A program made the position numbers and the translations under genes. Below, piece after piece: positions 38,226 through 47,725 of a stretch of DNA of 64,000 nt. The notes beneath the pieces were generated by a model. It ran no database searches, was not told the origin of the DNA, and saw only the letters and a program-made list of their open reading frames with translations. Source of the DNA: an uncultured Hyphomicrobium sp. (lineage in GTDB: Bacteria > Pseudomonadota > Alphaproteobacteria > Rhizobiales > Hyphomicrobiaceae); assembly GCA_934555825.1 (NCBI GenBank), contig CAKTFJ010000001.1, forward strand, positions 495,749-559,748. The letters are read 5' to 3'. How positions within the stretch are numbered: position 1 is the first letter of the stretch; every line of letters starts with the position of its first letter.

Positions 38226-38642
38226 TCAGGCTTTCCGGGGTGTGACGATCTCGCCGTCCTCCTTGGTAAACGTGCCGATGTCTGGGTTGGGGAGGATGTC
38301 GAGGACGGTTTCCGAAGGGCGGCAGAGGCGGGTGCCGCGTGGCGTGACAACGATCGGGCGCTCGATCAGGATCGGGTGGGCGAGCATGAACGCGATGAGG
38401 TCTTCGTCGGTCCATTTCGGATCGTCGAGACCGAGCGTGTCGTAGGGTGTGCCCTTGCGGCGCAGGATCGCGCGCACCGGAACACCCATGACGCGGATGA
38501 GTTCTTCGAGTGTTTCGCGGCTTGGTGGCTTCTTCAGATACTCGACGATCTCGGGCTCCTCCCCGCTTTGGCGGATCATGGCCAGGGTGTTGCGCGAGGT
38601 TCCGCAGGCGGGGTTATGGTAGATCGTGATCTGCGATGGCAT
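38226..38642 (-). CDS. arsC: Glutaredoxin-type arsenate reductase
   Basis: The 138-residue ArsC-family reductase has catalytic Cys13 in IYHNPACGTSRNTL and the arginines expected in RRKGTPYDTLGL and RPIVVTPRGTRLCRP, which form the oxyanion site. It reduces arsenate to arsenite with glutathione and glutaredoxin. No arsB/acr3 or arsR is adjacent, so it is a stand-alone copy. The start is ATG 38642 (MPSQITIY). It precedes the cyclase gene by 92 bp on the same strand and is divergent from the ABC cluster. Confidence 0.92.
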   Translation of the reverse strand: MPSQITIYHNPACGTSRNTLAMIRQSGEEPEIVEYLKKPPSRETLEELIRVMGVPVRAILRRKGTPYDTLGLDDPKWTDEDLIAFMLAHPILIERPIVVTPRGTRLCRPSETVLDILPNPDIGTFTKEDGEIVTPRKA

Positions 38643-38786
38643 GGGGTCGTGCGCTCCTAATGCTTGGGTCGACGTATAGCATGGGTTCAGGCACGGTTCC
38701 CGCCTCGTGCGCTCTGGGGCGTGTCGACCGGGTGGCGCCTGCGCGATAGCATGGCGTGCACGCGTGGCGGAGGAGAGGAGCTTGCT

Positions 38787-39506
38787 TTGACACTTATCGA
38801 TCGCACTGCTGAGCGCAGCGTAGCATTGACGCCTCGGGATGCGCCGCTTCTGAGCGTGCTTGGCGTGCGGAAGTCCTACGCGACGCCGCAAGGTGCGGTG
38901 CCGGTGTTGAAAGGTGTCGACCTGTCGTTGGGGGAGCGGGAGAGCCTTGCTCTGCTCGGAGAGTCTGGCAGCGGCAAGAGCACGCTGCTTCATCTTGTCG
39001 GAGGATTGGACGAGGCCGATGACGGCAAGATCGCCATCGAAGGTGTGGTGATGACGAAGCGGCCGGACGCGGAGCGGGCGGCACTTCGGCGGGCACGGAT
39101 CGGCATTGTGTTCCAACAATTCAATCTCGTGCCGAGTCTCTCGGTCGAGGACAATATCGCTTTTCAGGCGCGCATCGCAGGGCGCTTCGATGCCGCGTGG
39201 CATGACGAATTGATCGAGCGGCTCGGGCTTGCCGACCTCAGGTCCCGTTATCCGGAGCAGCTTTCCGGCGGGCAACAGCAGCGTGTCGCCATCGGGCGTG
39301 CTCTCGCCGTTCGGCCGCGCCTGCTGCTGGCGGACGAGCCGACAGGAAATCTCGACGAAGCAACCGGCGACGACGTGATGGATCTTGCGCTCGATCTCGT
39401 TGTGCGCACAGGGTGCGGGTTTCTGATGGCGACGCACAGTACGCGCCTTGCTGCGCGTCTTGAGCGGCGCATCACGCTCGCCTCGGGCGTGCTGGTGCCG
39501 ACGTGA
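38787..39506 (+). CDS. ABC transporter ATP-binding protein (LolD/SalX-type)
   Basis: The 239-residue ATPase has Walker A LLGESGSGKSTL, Q-loop GIVFQQFNLVPSLSVEDNI, signature QLSGGQQQRVAIGRALAVRP, Walker B LLLADEPTGNLDEATG, and H-loop MATHSTRLA. The sequence belongs to the MacB/LolD/SalX group that works with FtsX-like permeases. TTG 38787 is chosen: an extended purine run with GGAGGAGAGGAG ends 6 nt before it, and it gives the usual short N-terminus. The permease starts 13 bp after the stop. Confidence 0.88.
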   Translation: MTLIDRTAERSVALTPRDAPLLSVLGVRKSYATPQGAVPVLKGVDLSLGERESLALLGESGSGKSTLLHLVGGLDEADDGKIAIEGVVMTKRPDAERAALRRARIGIVFQQFNLVPSLSVEDNIAFQARIAGRFDAAWHDELIERLGLADLRSRYPEQLSGGQQQRVAIGRALAVRPRLLLADEPTGNLDEATGDDVMDLALDLVVRTGCGFLMATHSTRLAARLERRITLASGVLVPT

Positions 39507-39519
39507 AGCGGGTTTCACC

Positions 39520-41985
39520 GTGAGCGAGGCTTTCTGGACCTTCGCAGCGCTTCTGAGCCACTGGCGCCGTCACCGTGCGAACTTCGCGACGGTGATGGTC
39601 GGGCTTGCCGTTGCGACCGCGCTCTGGAGCGGCGTGCAGGCGCTGAACAGTCAGGCGCGGCAGAGTTACGACCGTGCGGCGCGGCTCGTCGGCGAAGCGG
39701 GTGCGCCCGCACTTGTGAGCGCGCAAGGTGCGTACGTCAGTCAAGCACACTACGTCGCGCTGCGGCGTGCGGGGTTTAAGGTCTCGCCGGTTCTGGAAGG
39801 TACGGTGCGTGTCGGTGGCGCAACGTATCGGTTGGTCGGGATCGAACCGCTGACGCGGCCGGGTGGAGCGGTTTTGACCGGGCTCGAAGACGCGAGCGAT
39901 CTGGAAAGTTTTCTGAGGGCACCCGGTCAGACGCTCTCCGCGCCACAAACGCTTGCCGACCTTGGCGGGGCGCCAGGTGCGCGGATCAAAACCGATCAAG
40001 GGGCGCTCCTGCCACCCGCGGTGGTGCAGGATACGGTGGCGCCCGGTCTCGTGGTCGTCGATATCGGGGTTGCGCAGACCGTGCTCGGCAGGCCGGGGCA
40101 ACTGACCCGCCTGATCGCGGCCGCGGATGCCGCGCTCGACGAAGACGCGCTTGCGGCTGTTGCTGGGGACGCGCTCCGCATCGAGACTGCGGAAGAGACG
40201 GGCGATCTCGCGCGGCTCACGGAAAGCTTCCATCTCAATCTCACGGCATTCGGGCTCTTGGCGTTCATCGTCGGCCTTTTCATCGTGCATGCATCGATCG
40301 GACTCGCGTTCGAACAGCGGCTTGGAACGGTGCGGACACTCAGAGCATCGGGCGTGTCGCTCACGACGCTGGTCTTGGTGTCAATCTCGGAAGTGCTTTT
40401 GCTCGCGCTCGTTGCGGGTGTGATCGGTATGTTCTTCGGCTACCTGATCGCGGCCGTTCTGCTGCCGGACGTGGCGTTGAGCCTGCGTGGGATCTACGGC
40501 GCCGATGTGGGACGCACGCTTGCGCTCGAACCGCGCTGGTGGGTGTCGGGGCTCGGCATGGCGCTGCTTGGCGCGCTGATTGCGTCGGCGGCGAGCCTTG
40601 TCAAGGTTGCACGAATGCCGGTGGTCGCGCTCGGGCGGCCGCTTGCGTGGCGCGAGGCGCACGAAGCAATGCTTCGCCGCCAGGGCGTTGTCGCAGTGCT
40701 GTGTCTGTCAATTGCCGCGGCCGCGTTCCTGTTCGGCAAGGGACTGGTGGCGGGATTTGTGGTGATTGCGGGGGTTCTGCTCGGGACGGCGCTCCTTCTT
40801 CCGCTCGGTCTCGCGGCGCTGTTGCGTGTTGGCGAAGGCCTGTCGCAGGGAGCACTTGCGCGCTGGTTCTGGGCGGATACGCGTCGGCAACTCTCGGGGC
40901 TTTCACTGGCGCTGATGGCGCTTCTGCTCGCGCTCTCGGCGAATGTCGGCGTGGGTACGATGGTTGAGGGGTTCCGCAAGACGTTCACCGGCTGGCTGGA
41001 TGAACGGCTCAATTCGGAGATCTACTTCACGGCGACGGACGCAGCGGCTGGCCGGCGTGTCGCGGCCTGGCTCGAACGAGAAAAGGACGTGGTGGCCGTG
41101 CTGCCGGTGTGGCGAACGGAAACGCGGGTTGGCGCGTGGCCGGTCGACGTTTACGGTCTTCGCGATCATGCCACGTATCGCGATCACTTTTCGCTTCTTT
41201 TGGAGCTACCCGATGCGTGGGACCGCATACGCGACGGGACTGGCGCGCTGGTGAGCGAGCAACTCGCGCAGCGGATGTCGCGAGACATCGGCAGCGAGAT
41301 CGGGATCCCGACTGAAGCAGGCGTTTGGAAGGTGCCGATCGTCGGTATCTTTGCCGACTATGGAAATCCCAAAGGACAGCTTCGCGTTGGCGTGGATCAT
41401 CTCGTGCGGCATTGGCCGGATGCGCGGCGCACGCATTACAGCGTGCGGACACCGCCGGAAGCTGCGGCGGATATTATCGAGCGCATGCGCGAAGCGTTCG
41501 GTGAAGGATTGGCGCAAGTCTCCGACCAAGCCGCGCTGAAGTCGATGTCGCTTCGCATCTTCGAGCGCACGTTTGCGGTGACGAGCGCGCTCAATACGCT
41601 GACGCTCATCGTTTCTGGCATCGCACTTTTCGCTAGCCTGCTCACGCTTGCCGACGTGCGGATCGCGCAGCTTGCGCCGGTATGGGCGCTCGGCGTCACG
41701 CGGCGGCGGCTGTCCGATCTCGAAGTCGGAAAGGTTCTGGTGCTGGCGGCGATGACTGCGCTGCTGGCCGTTCCGCTCGGACTTCTGCTCGCGTGGTGTC
41801 TCGTTGCGATCGTCAATGTGCAGGCGTTCGGCTGGCGGTTACCGTTCCACATGTTTCCGCTGCAGTGGGGCGTGGTGCTGGTGCTCGCGTTGATTACGGC
41901 GTTCGTGGCCGCGTTGCTGCCGGTGTTGCGTCTTGCGCGCACGGCGCCGGCCGATCTTCTCAAGGTGTTCGCCAATGAGCGTTAG
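39520..41985 (+). CDS. FtsX-like ABC transporter permease (LolE/AttF-G type, two FtsX halves)
   Basis: The 821-residue permease has an N-terminal span (ANFATVMVGLAVATALWSGV), a large periplasmic domain, an FtsX block with three spans (LTAFGLLAFIVGLFIVHASI onwards), additional spans mid-protein, a second periplasmic domain, and a second FtsX block at the C-terminus (ALNTLTLIVSGIALFASLLT, VLAAMTALLAVPLGLLLAWC). Such duplicated FtsX permeases act in mechanotransmission or lipoprotein/lipid release, not import. GTG 39520 follows a weak Shine-Dalgarno. The downstream gene overlaps its end by 11 bp, so the three genes form one unit. Confidence 0.85.
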   Translation: MSEAFWTFAALLSHWRRHRANFATVMVGLAVATALWSGVQALNSQARQSYDRAARLVGEAGAPALVSAQGAYVSQAHYVALRRAGFKVSPVLEGTVRVGGATYRLVGIEPLTRPGGAVLTGLEDASDLESFLRAPGQTLSAPQTLADLGGAPGARIKTDQGALLPPAVVQDTVAPGLVVVDIGVAQTVLGRPGQLTRLIAAADAALDEDALAAVAGDALRIETAEETGDLARLTESFHLNLTAFGLLAFIVGLFIVHASIGLAFEQRLGTVRTLRASGVSLTTLVLVSISEVLLLALVAGVIGMFFGYLIAAVLLPDVALSLRGIYGADVGRTLALEPRWWVSGLGMALLGALIASAASLVKVARMPVVALGRPLAWREAHEAMLRRQGVVAVLCLSIAAAAFLFGKGLVAGFVVIAGVLLGTALLLPLGLAALLRVGEGLSQGALARWFWADTRRQLSGLSLALMALLLALSANVGVGTMVEGFRKTFTGWLDERLNSEIYFTATDAAAGRRVAAWLEREKDVVAVLPVWRTETRVGAWPVDVYGLRDHATYRDHFSLLLELPDAWDRIRDGTGALVSEQLAQRMSRDIGSEIGIPTEAGVWKVPIVGIFADYGNPKGQLRVGVDHLVRHWPDARRTHYSVRTPPEAAADIIERMREAFGEGLAQVSDQAALKSMSLRIFERTFAVTSALNTLTLIVSGIALFASLLTLADVRIAQLAPVWALGVTRRRLSDLEVGKVLVLAAMTALLAVPLGLLLAWCLVAIVNVQAFGWRLPFHMFPLQWGVVLVLALITAFVAALLPVLRLARTAPADLLKVFANER

Positions 41986-43066
41986 ATCGAAACTCCTGAG
42001 ATGGCGTGCCGCACTTTGTCTCTTGGCAATGTTTGCGAGCGGTGGTGTGTGGGCCGCAGGCGGCGGAGGTTTTGCGGGATTGGGCGAGGAAGCCGCCGGC
42101 TTTGCCGAGGTCGTGCCTGGGCGCACGTTCTCGTTCCCTGCCGATCTCGGTGCGCATCCTGACTATCGCATCGAGTGGTGGTATGTGACGGCCAACCTGA
42201 AAGACGCGGCAGGCGAGGATTACGGCGTGCAATGGACGCTGTTTCGTCAGGCGCTGGAGCCCGGTCCGCAACGGGACGGGTGGGCCAGCCAGCAGGTGTG
42301 GATGGGACATGCGGGCGTGACGAGCCGCGATACGCACCGCTTCGCCGAGGCGGTGGCGCGTGGCGGTGTGGGGCAAGCGGGTGTGACTGCGCAACCCTTT
42401 GCAGCTTGGATCGACGATTGGACGTTTGCGAGCGACGGCACGGTGGGCGACGGATTGCGCTCGGCCACGCTCTCGGCGACAGGCGCGGATTTTTCGTATG
42501 CGCTGACGCTCAAGAGCGCGCGTCCTATGGTGCTGCAGGGTGACGGCGGATACAGCGTCAAGTCCGAGCATGGGCAGGCGTCCTACTATTACAGCCAACC
42601 TTTTTTCGAGGTGAGCGGACGCGTGACGCTCGACGGGCGCGAGATCGACGTTACGGGCCGCGCGTGGATGGATCGCGAGTGGAGCAGCCAGCCGCTCGCG
42701 CCGGGGCAGAAGGGATGGGACTGGTTTTCCCTCCATCTGCCGGACGGCGACAAGCTGATGCTATTCCAGCTCCGGAGCGACACAGATGCGCCGTTCTATG
42801 CCGGGACGTGGATTACACCCGACGGCAGCGCGACGCCGCTCACTCGGGACGATATCGTGCTCGTGCCGGGCGCTACGCATCGGGTGGCGGGACGAAGCGT
42901 GCCGGTGGAATGGTCCGTCGAGATCAAGAGCCGCGCATTGCGCATTTCGACCAAGCCGCTCAATCCGGAAAGCTGGATGGCGACGAGCTTCGCGTATTGG
43001 GAAGGCCCGGTGCGCTTCACGGGAACCCATGACGGCGAGGGCTATCTGGAGATGACCGGCTACTGA
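41975..43066 (+). CDS. Exported lipocalin-like/CrtC-family protein (AttH-like component of the ABC cluster)
   Basis: The 363-residue protein has a signal peptide (LLRWRAALCLLAMFASGGVW, cleavage near AAGGGG). The mature protein shows YRIEWWYVTANLKDAAGEDY, GVQWTLFRQALEP and WMGHAGVTSRDTHRFAE. The C-terminal half shows GRAWMDREWSSQPLAPGQKG, WDWFSLHLPDGDKLMLFQLR and SFAYWEGPVRFTG. These are the conserved features of the AttH/CrtC (hydroxyneurosporene-synthase-like) lipocalin superfamily, which binds hydrophobic molecules. With LolD- and FtsX-like partners this recreates an AttEFGH-type system, probably extracting a lipidic ligand from the inner membrane (inference). Confidence 0.85.
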   Translation: MSVRSKLLRWRAALCLLAMFASGGVWAAGGGGFAGLGEEAAGFAEVVPGRTFSFPADLGAHPDYRIEWWYVTANLKDAAGEDYGVQWTLFRQALEPGPQRDGWASQQVWMGHAGVTSRDTHRFAEAVARGGVGQAGVTAQPFAAWIDDWTFASDGTVGDGLRSATLSATGADFSYALTLKSARPMVLQGDGGYSVKSEHGQASYYYSQPFFEVSGRVTLDGREIDVTGRAWMDREWSSQPLAPGQKGWDWFSLHLPDGDKLMLFQLRSDTDAPFYAGTWITPDGSATPLTRDDIVLVPGATHRVAGRSVPVEWSVEIKSRALRISTKPLNPESWMATSFAYWEGPVRFTGTHDGEGYLEMTGY

Positions 43067-43087
43067 CGTTTCGGCTGCTGCTGCGCG

Positions 43088-44284
43088 TCAGCGCGTTTTT
43101 TGCTGCGTCGCGCGTTGGGCTGTGGCCGTCGTGACCTCAACCGTGTCGCCCTCGCGCAGGAGCGCGTTGGGGCTCAGGATCACGCGGTCCTGCTCCGTGA
43201 GGCCGGCGACGATCTCGACGCGTTCTCCAAAATCGCGACCCACGGTGACCGGACGGAACGCGACCGTGCCGTTGTCGCTCACGACGGCCACTTTCTGGCG
43301 GCCGTCGCGTGTGACGAGGGTGTTGGTCGGCACGCTGACGGGCATGCGGTCGCGTGCGATGTCGAGGCTGACGAGGCCTGTGAGGCCTGCCGGAATGCGT
43401 TCCTCCGGGTTGGCCATCATGAGTTCGGCGCGCATTGTGGAGGAAGCCTGGTCGATCAGGCCGGCGCTGCGTACGACTTTGGCTTCGAACGTTTCGCCCG
43501 GAAGCTCCGCAAAGGTGACGCGCGCCGCCCCGCCGGGGCGAACCTTTAGCGCTGCGGTCTGCGGGATGTCGATTTCCACGCGCAATTCGTCGAGGCGTGC
43601 GATGCGGAACAGTGGACCACTCGACTGGGCATCGCTCGTCGTGATGCGGTCTCCTCGCTCCACGGCGCGGGCGACGACCGTGCCGGCGAAAGGCGCACGA
43701 AGCGTGAGGAAGCCTTGGATCTCTTCCAGCCGGCGCACCTCGGCTTCAGCGGCGGAGAGATCGGCTTCCGACACGCGCTCGGTTGCAATGCGTTCGTCGC
43801 GTGTTTGCTCGGAGAGGTGTCCCTGGGTGACCAGCGTTTCCGCGCGGCGCGCGTTGACGCGTGCGAAATCGAGGCGCGCTCGGGCCTGCTGGATGGCGGC
43901 ACGGGCGCGGGCGAGCTCCTGTGTCACTTCCGGTGCGTCGATCACGAGCAGGACATCACCCTCGGCCACTCTGTCGCCGATGTCGACGTTGCGCTTCTGG
44001 ACGATGCCGCTTGCGCGCGCGCCGACGACAGCCTGCTCGGCCGGGGCTGTGCGGCCGGTCAGCGTGATGTGGCCGGCTTCGCGCAGCAGTTCCGGGCTTA
44101 CCACTCGAACCGTCGGTGACGGGTTTGCGGTTTTCGCAAGAACGGCAGGCGGCGTCGACGCCATCTCGGTGAACGCCATCTTGCAACTCGCGACGAGGAA
44201 CACGCCTGCGACGGCCGCGATGGACAGAAGTCCGGAGGAGGTGACAAGGGCTAGGCGGGATAGCTTCATGGCTCTTTCTCTCAT
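43088..44284 (-). CDS. RND efflux periplasmic adaptor (membrane fusion protein)
   Basis: The 398-residue adaptor has an N-terminal anchor LALVTSSGLLSIAAVAGVFL next to a lipobox-like VASC, so it may be a lipoprotein. The two lipoyl halves are ASGIVQKRNVDIGDRVAEGD and LRAPFAGTVVARAVERGDRI, joined by a helical hairpin (about 110-175). Beta-barrel and membrane-proximal domains end with LTEQDRVILSPNALLREGD. It links the inner-membrane pump to an outer-membrane channel; none is encoded nearby. ATG 44284 overlaps the pump stop (ATGA); ATG 44269 with GAGAAAGAG upstream is an equal choice. Confidence 0.92.
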   Translation of the reverse strand: MRERAMKLSRLALVTSSGLLSIAAVAGVFLVASCKMAFTEMASTPPAVLAKTANPSPTVRVVSPELLREAGHITLTGRTAPAEQAVVGARASGIVQKRNVDIGDRVAEGDVLLVIDAPEVTQELARARAAIQQARARLDFARVNARRAETLVTQGHLSEQTRDERIATERVSEADLSAAEAEVRRLEEIQGFLTLRAPFAGTVVARAVERGDRITTSDAQSSGPLFRIARLDELRVEIDIPQTAALKVRPGGAARVTFAELPGETFEAKVVRSAGLIDQASSTMRAELMMANPEERIPAGLTGLVSLDIARDRMPVSVPTNTLVTRDGRQKVAVVSDNGTVAFRPVTVGRDFGERVEIVAGLTEQDRVILSPNALLREGDTVEVTTATAQRATQQKTR

Positions 44285-47200
44285 CCGCTCGTGGCCAGGT
44301 CATGGCCGCGCCTCTTGGGGCTTGCGGTCTCGATGTCGTCGACGTCTCTTTTGGGGCGGGCGCGTGCGAGCAGCGCAAACAGGAACGGCACGAACGAGAG
44401 CGTTGCGCAGGTGCCGAGCATCAGCCCGCCGATGACGGCGCGGCCGAGAGGCGCGTTCTGCTCGCCGCCTTCGCCTGCGCCGAGGGCCATTGGCAGCACG
44501 CCTGCGATCATGGCGATGGCGGTCATCATCACGGGGCGGAGGCGCGTCTTGGTGGCATCGAAGGCGGAGGCGAGCGGCGTCAAGCCGTTCGCAAGGTTAT
44601 CGCGGGCGAAGCTCGTGACGAGCACCGAGTTCGCCGTCGAGACGCCAATCACCATGATGAGGCCGGTGAGGGCCGGAACCGAAAGGGGCGTGCCAGTGAC
44701 GTCGAGCGCGATAAGTGCGCCGGTGATCGCCACGGGGAGGCCGCTCATGGCGATGAAGGGCAACAGCCACGATTGGAAATTGACGACCATCACCAGATAG
44801 ACAAGCACCGCCGCGAGCACCAGGCCGCCGGCCATCTCGGCGTAGGCTTGCGTCATCGATCGGGCCTGGCCTGCGACCTCGATCCGGTTGCCCGGCTTCA
44901 AGCGCGGCTGGATGTCGGCGATGACGGCCGCGACGTCTCCATATACGCCGCCGAGGTCACGTCCTTCGACGTTTGCGAGCACGGTGAGGGTTGGCATCAG
45001 TGTGGTGCGGTCGATGTTGGCAGGCACGTGGCGCACCTGGAGGCTCGCAACCGTACGCAACGGCACCGTGCGTCCGCTCGCGGCGGAGCGCACAGGCGTA
45101 TTCATGAGCTGTTCGATGTCTACGAGATGCGAGGGCGGCGCCACGATCTGCACTGTGTAAGCGGCGCCTTGAACCGGATCGCTCCAGAAGCTCGGTGTTA
45201 CGGTGCCGGCCGTGCCGAGCGTGGAGAGGATCGCAGTTGAGGCGTCTTGTGGTGTGATGCCGATCTGTAGCGCGCGGACGCGGTCGATTTCTATGTAGTA
45301 GCTCGGCAGGTTGGAGACTTGGCGGAGTGCGACGTCCACAGCGCCCGGAATGGAACGGATGCGCTCCTGCAACTCGCGGGCGGCTTCGGCATTGCCGAGC
45401 CGGTCGCGGCCGATGAAGCGGACTTCGATTGCGGTCTGTGCTGAGCCTGCGAGCGTTTGCGCGGTGGCGTCGGCGGGCCGGAAGTAGACTGTGAGATTGG
45501 GGAAGCGCTCGCGCAGCATGGCGCGGATGGCGGACGCATGCGCGGCCGTGGACGTGCGTTCCTGCCCGAGCTGGATCAGAATCTCCCCGTCGAACGAGCC
45601 GATCACGCCGCTCTCGATCCAGCCAAGGTTGATCGGTTCGGGCGGGCCGATGTTCTCGGCGATGAAGCCGATTTCGTGAGCGGGTACGACATCGCGGATG
45701 GCGCGCTGAACGTCTGCGAATTTGCGTGCCGTTTCTTCGACGCGCAGGCCCGAGTCGGCGCGGACGTAGACGCGGATCATGCCGGCATCCGTCTCGGGGA
45801 AAAATTCGCTGCCGAGACGTGTCGCGGTCCAGCCGCCGATAGCCACGACCACGGCGAGCGCGATAAACGGCAACGCCTTGCGGCGCGTGAGGGTGTGGAC
45901 GAATGCGCCCACAGCTTCCGAGAGGCGCGTGATCGTGCGTTCCAGGGCCGCGTGCCAGCGTGGACCCGTGTGCTCTCCGGGTGCGCCGGCGTGCGGCTTC
46001 AGGAGCATCATTGCAAGCGACGGCACGAGCGTGCGGGAGAGGAGGTAGGACGCGATCAATGCGAAGATCACGGAGAGCGCGAGCGGCTTGAAGACGAAGG
46101 CGGCCGTGCCCGTCAGCAGGAAGAGCGGCGAGAACACGATGCAGATCGCCGTGGTCGAGACGAATTCCGGGAAGGCGACCTCGCTTGCGCTTTTCAAGAC
46201 GGCCTCGCGCAGAGGCACGCCGCTTTCGAGGTTGCGGTTGATGTTCTCGATCTCGACCAGCGCGTTATCGACCAAGATGCCAATGGCGAGCATGAGCCCG
46301 CTCAGCGTCATGATGTTGAACGTCTCTCCCGCAAACGCCAGCCCGGTGACGGAGGCGAGGAGCGCGAGCGGAATGGACGTGAGCACGATGAACGACGAAC
46401 GCCAGCTTCCAACGAACACAAGGACGACGAACGCGACCAGCAGCGCCACGATGACGGCCTTGCCAATGACGGAGTTGAGTGCGTTCTCCACGAACACAGA
46501 TTGATCGAAGATGGGCGCGATGGTGACGCCTTCTGGCGCCGCGGCGCGAAGTTCCGGCATGCGCCGGTGAATCTCGCGGATGATCTCGACTGTCGACGCG
46601 TCTCCGAGTTTCAGGATGGAGACGAGGACGGCATTCTGCCCGTCGAGGCGGGCGATGTTGGTCTGCACCGCCTGCCCGTCGCGGACGCTCGCGACGTCGG
46701 AAATCTTGATGCTCCGGCCTTCGACGGAGCGGAGCGGCAGGTCGGCGAATGTTTCTATCGTTTCGGGACTGGCGTTGGTGGTGATGAGAATTTCGCGCGC
46801 GCCCGTGCGGAGCGCGCCGGACGGCAGCGTAAGGTTTTGGCTGGCGACGGCGGCAGCGACGTCGCTGGCGGAGAGGCCATACGCCTGCAGCTTGTCGGGA
46901 TCGAGGTCGATCATCACCTGACGCGGGGCGCCACCGTAAGGCAGCGACAGACGCAGGCCGCGGATGGACTGAATCTGGGCGCGAAGCTGGAGGCGCGCGT
47001 AGTCGAAGAGCGCGCCGTCGTTCAGCGTGTCGGAGGCGAGCACGAGCTGCAGCACCGGCACGGACGATGGGACATACGGAATGATCAGCGGCGGCATGGT
47101 GCCGGGTGGCATGCGGCGCAGGATTGTCTGGCTGACGGACGTGACCTGCGCGAAGGCATTGGTGACGTTGGTGCCGGGCTGGAACGCGACGCGCACGATG

Positions 47201-47469
47201 GCCACGCCATTCAACGTTTCCGAGCGCAGCTCCCGGATGTTGTCGACGTTGTTCATGATGGCAAGCTCGCTAAACGAGGTCACCTTGCTTGCCATCTCAG
47301 GTGCGTTGAGGCCCTGGTATGTCCAGATGAGGTTAATGGCCGGGATGTTGACGGGGGGTAGAATGTCCGTCGACATGCCGCGCATCGAAAGGCCGCCGAA
47401 CAGGAACAGCAGAATCGCCATGACACCGACGGTGTGGCGGTGTGCGATGGCGTAGCGGACGATCCACAT
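44281..47469 (-). CDS. RND family inner-membrane efflux transporter
   Basis: The 1062-residue AcrB-superfamily pump has the N-terminal span RHTVGVMAILLFLFGGLSMR, two large periplasmic loops and twelve expected spans. The central span with the proton-relay residue reads LSGLMLAIGILVDNALVEIE; the usual second Asp is Asn here. The TM helices VIVALLVAFVVLVFVGSWRS and VIGVSTANSVLVTSFARDN fit the family. It exports drugs, metals or lipids using the proton gradient; the substrate cannot be read from the sequence. ATG 47469 (MWIVRYAIAHRH) with AAGGA upstream is preferred to the longer frame. It is transcribed with its adaptor gene downstream. Confidence 0.93.
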   Translation of the reverse strand: MWIVRYAIAHRHTVGVMAILLFLFGGLSMRGMSTDILPPVNIPAINLIWTYQGLNAPEMASKVTSFSELAIMNNVDNIRELRSETLNGVAIVRVAFQPGTNVTNAFAQVTSVSQTILRRMPPGTMPPLIIPYVPSSVPVLQLVLASDTLNDGALFDYARLQLRAQIQSIRGLRLSLPYGGAPRQVMIDLDPDKLQAYGLSASDVAAAVASQNLTLPSGALRTGAREILITTNASPETIETFADLPLRSVEGRSIKISDVASVRDGQAVQTNIARLDGQNAVLVSILKLGDASTVEIIREIHRRMPELRAAAPEGVTIAPIFDQSVFVENALNSVIGKAVIVALLVAFVVLVFVGSWRSSFIVLTSIPLALLASVTGLAFAGETFNIMTLSGLMLAIGILVDNALVEIENINRNLESGVPLREAVLKSASEVAFPEFVSTTAICIVFSPLFLLTGTAAFVFKPLALSVIFALIASYLLSRTLVPSLAMMLLKPHAGAPGEHTGPRWHAALERTITRLSEAVGAFVHTLTRRKALPFIALAVVVAIGGWTATRLGSEFFPETDAGMIRVYVRADSGLRVEETARKFADVQRAIRDVVPAHEIGFIAENIGPPEPINLGWIESGVIGSFDGEILIQLGQERTSTAAHASAIRAMLRERFPNLTVYFRPADATAQTLAGSAQTAIEVRFIGRDRLGNAEAARELQERIRSIPGAVDVALRQVSNLPSYYIEIDRVRALQIGITPQDASTAILSTLGTAGTVTPSFWSDPVQGAAYTVQIVAPPSHLVDIEQLMNTPVRSAASGRTVPLRTVASLQVRHVPANIDRTTLMPTLTVLANVEGRDLGGVYGDVAAVIADIQPRLKPGNRIEVAGQARSMTQAYAEMAGGLVLAAVLVYLVMVVNFQSWLLPFIAMSGLPVAITGALIALDVTGTPLSVPALTGLIMVIGVSTANSVLVTSFARDNLANGLTPLASAFDATKTRLRPVMMTAIAMIAGVLPMALGAGEGGEQNAPLGRAVIGGLMLGTCATLSFVPFLFALLARARPKRDVDDIETASPKRRGHDLATSG

Positions 47470-47725
47470 GCCCAGTCGGATCCTTATTTGACGGCTCGCG
47501 CCGCTGCGAGCCAAGGGCTAAGCCCACGCCGTTGCGGGCTCAGAAGCCGAGGTCTCCACGGCCTCTCAAGTGAATAATCAGGGATATACCGAATTTCGAT
47601 GACAGGCGAGCGTCCGCGAGGTCGCGCTCGGGACATCACCTTAGGGTGGCCCCGAAGCACGCGGCAGGGCAGCCACACGGAGGCATGGGCTGCAGGAAAA
47701 GCGCTATTTTTCGTGGCGTTGCCGA

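Noticed and set aside
45457..47361. A 634-codon plus-strand frame opposite the RND pump
   Set aside because: It is highly charged (Asp/Glu/Arg/His), shows no domain, and lies wholly within the well-supported pump gene.
47583..47591. CGGTATATC on the minus strand upstream of the RND pump, resembling half a Mo-box
   Set aside because: There is no matching second half at 6-nt spacing, so I do not extend the Mo regulon to the pump.
47515..47725. A riboswitch in the 210-bp gap before the RND pump
   Set aside because: I could not find the conserved core of any known class; the gap shows only weak local pairing.
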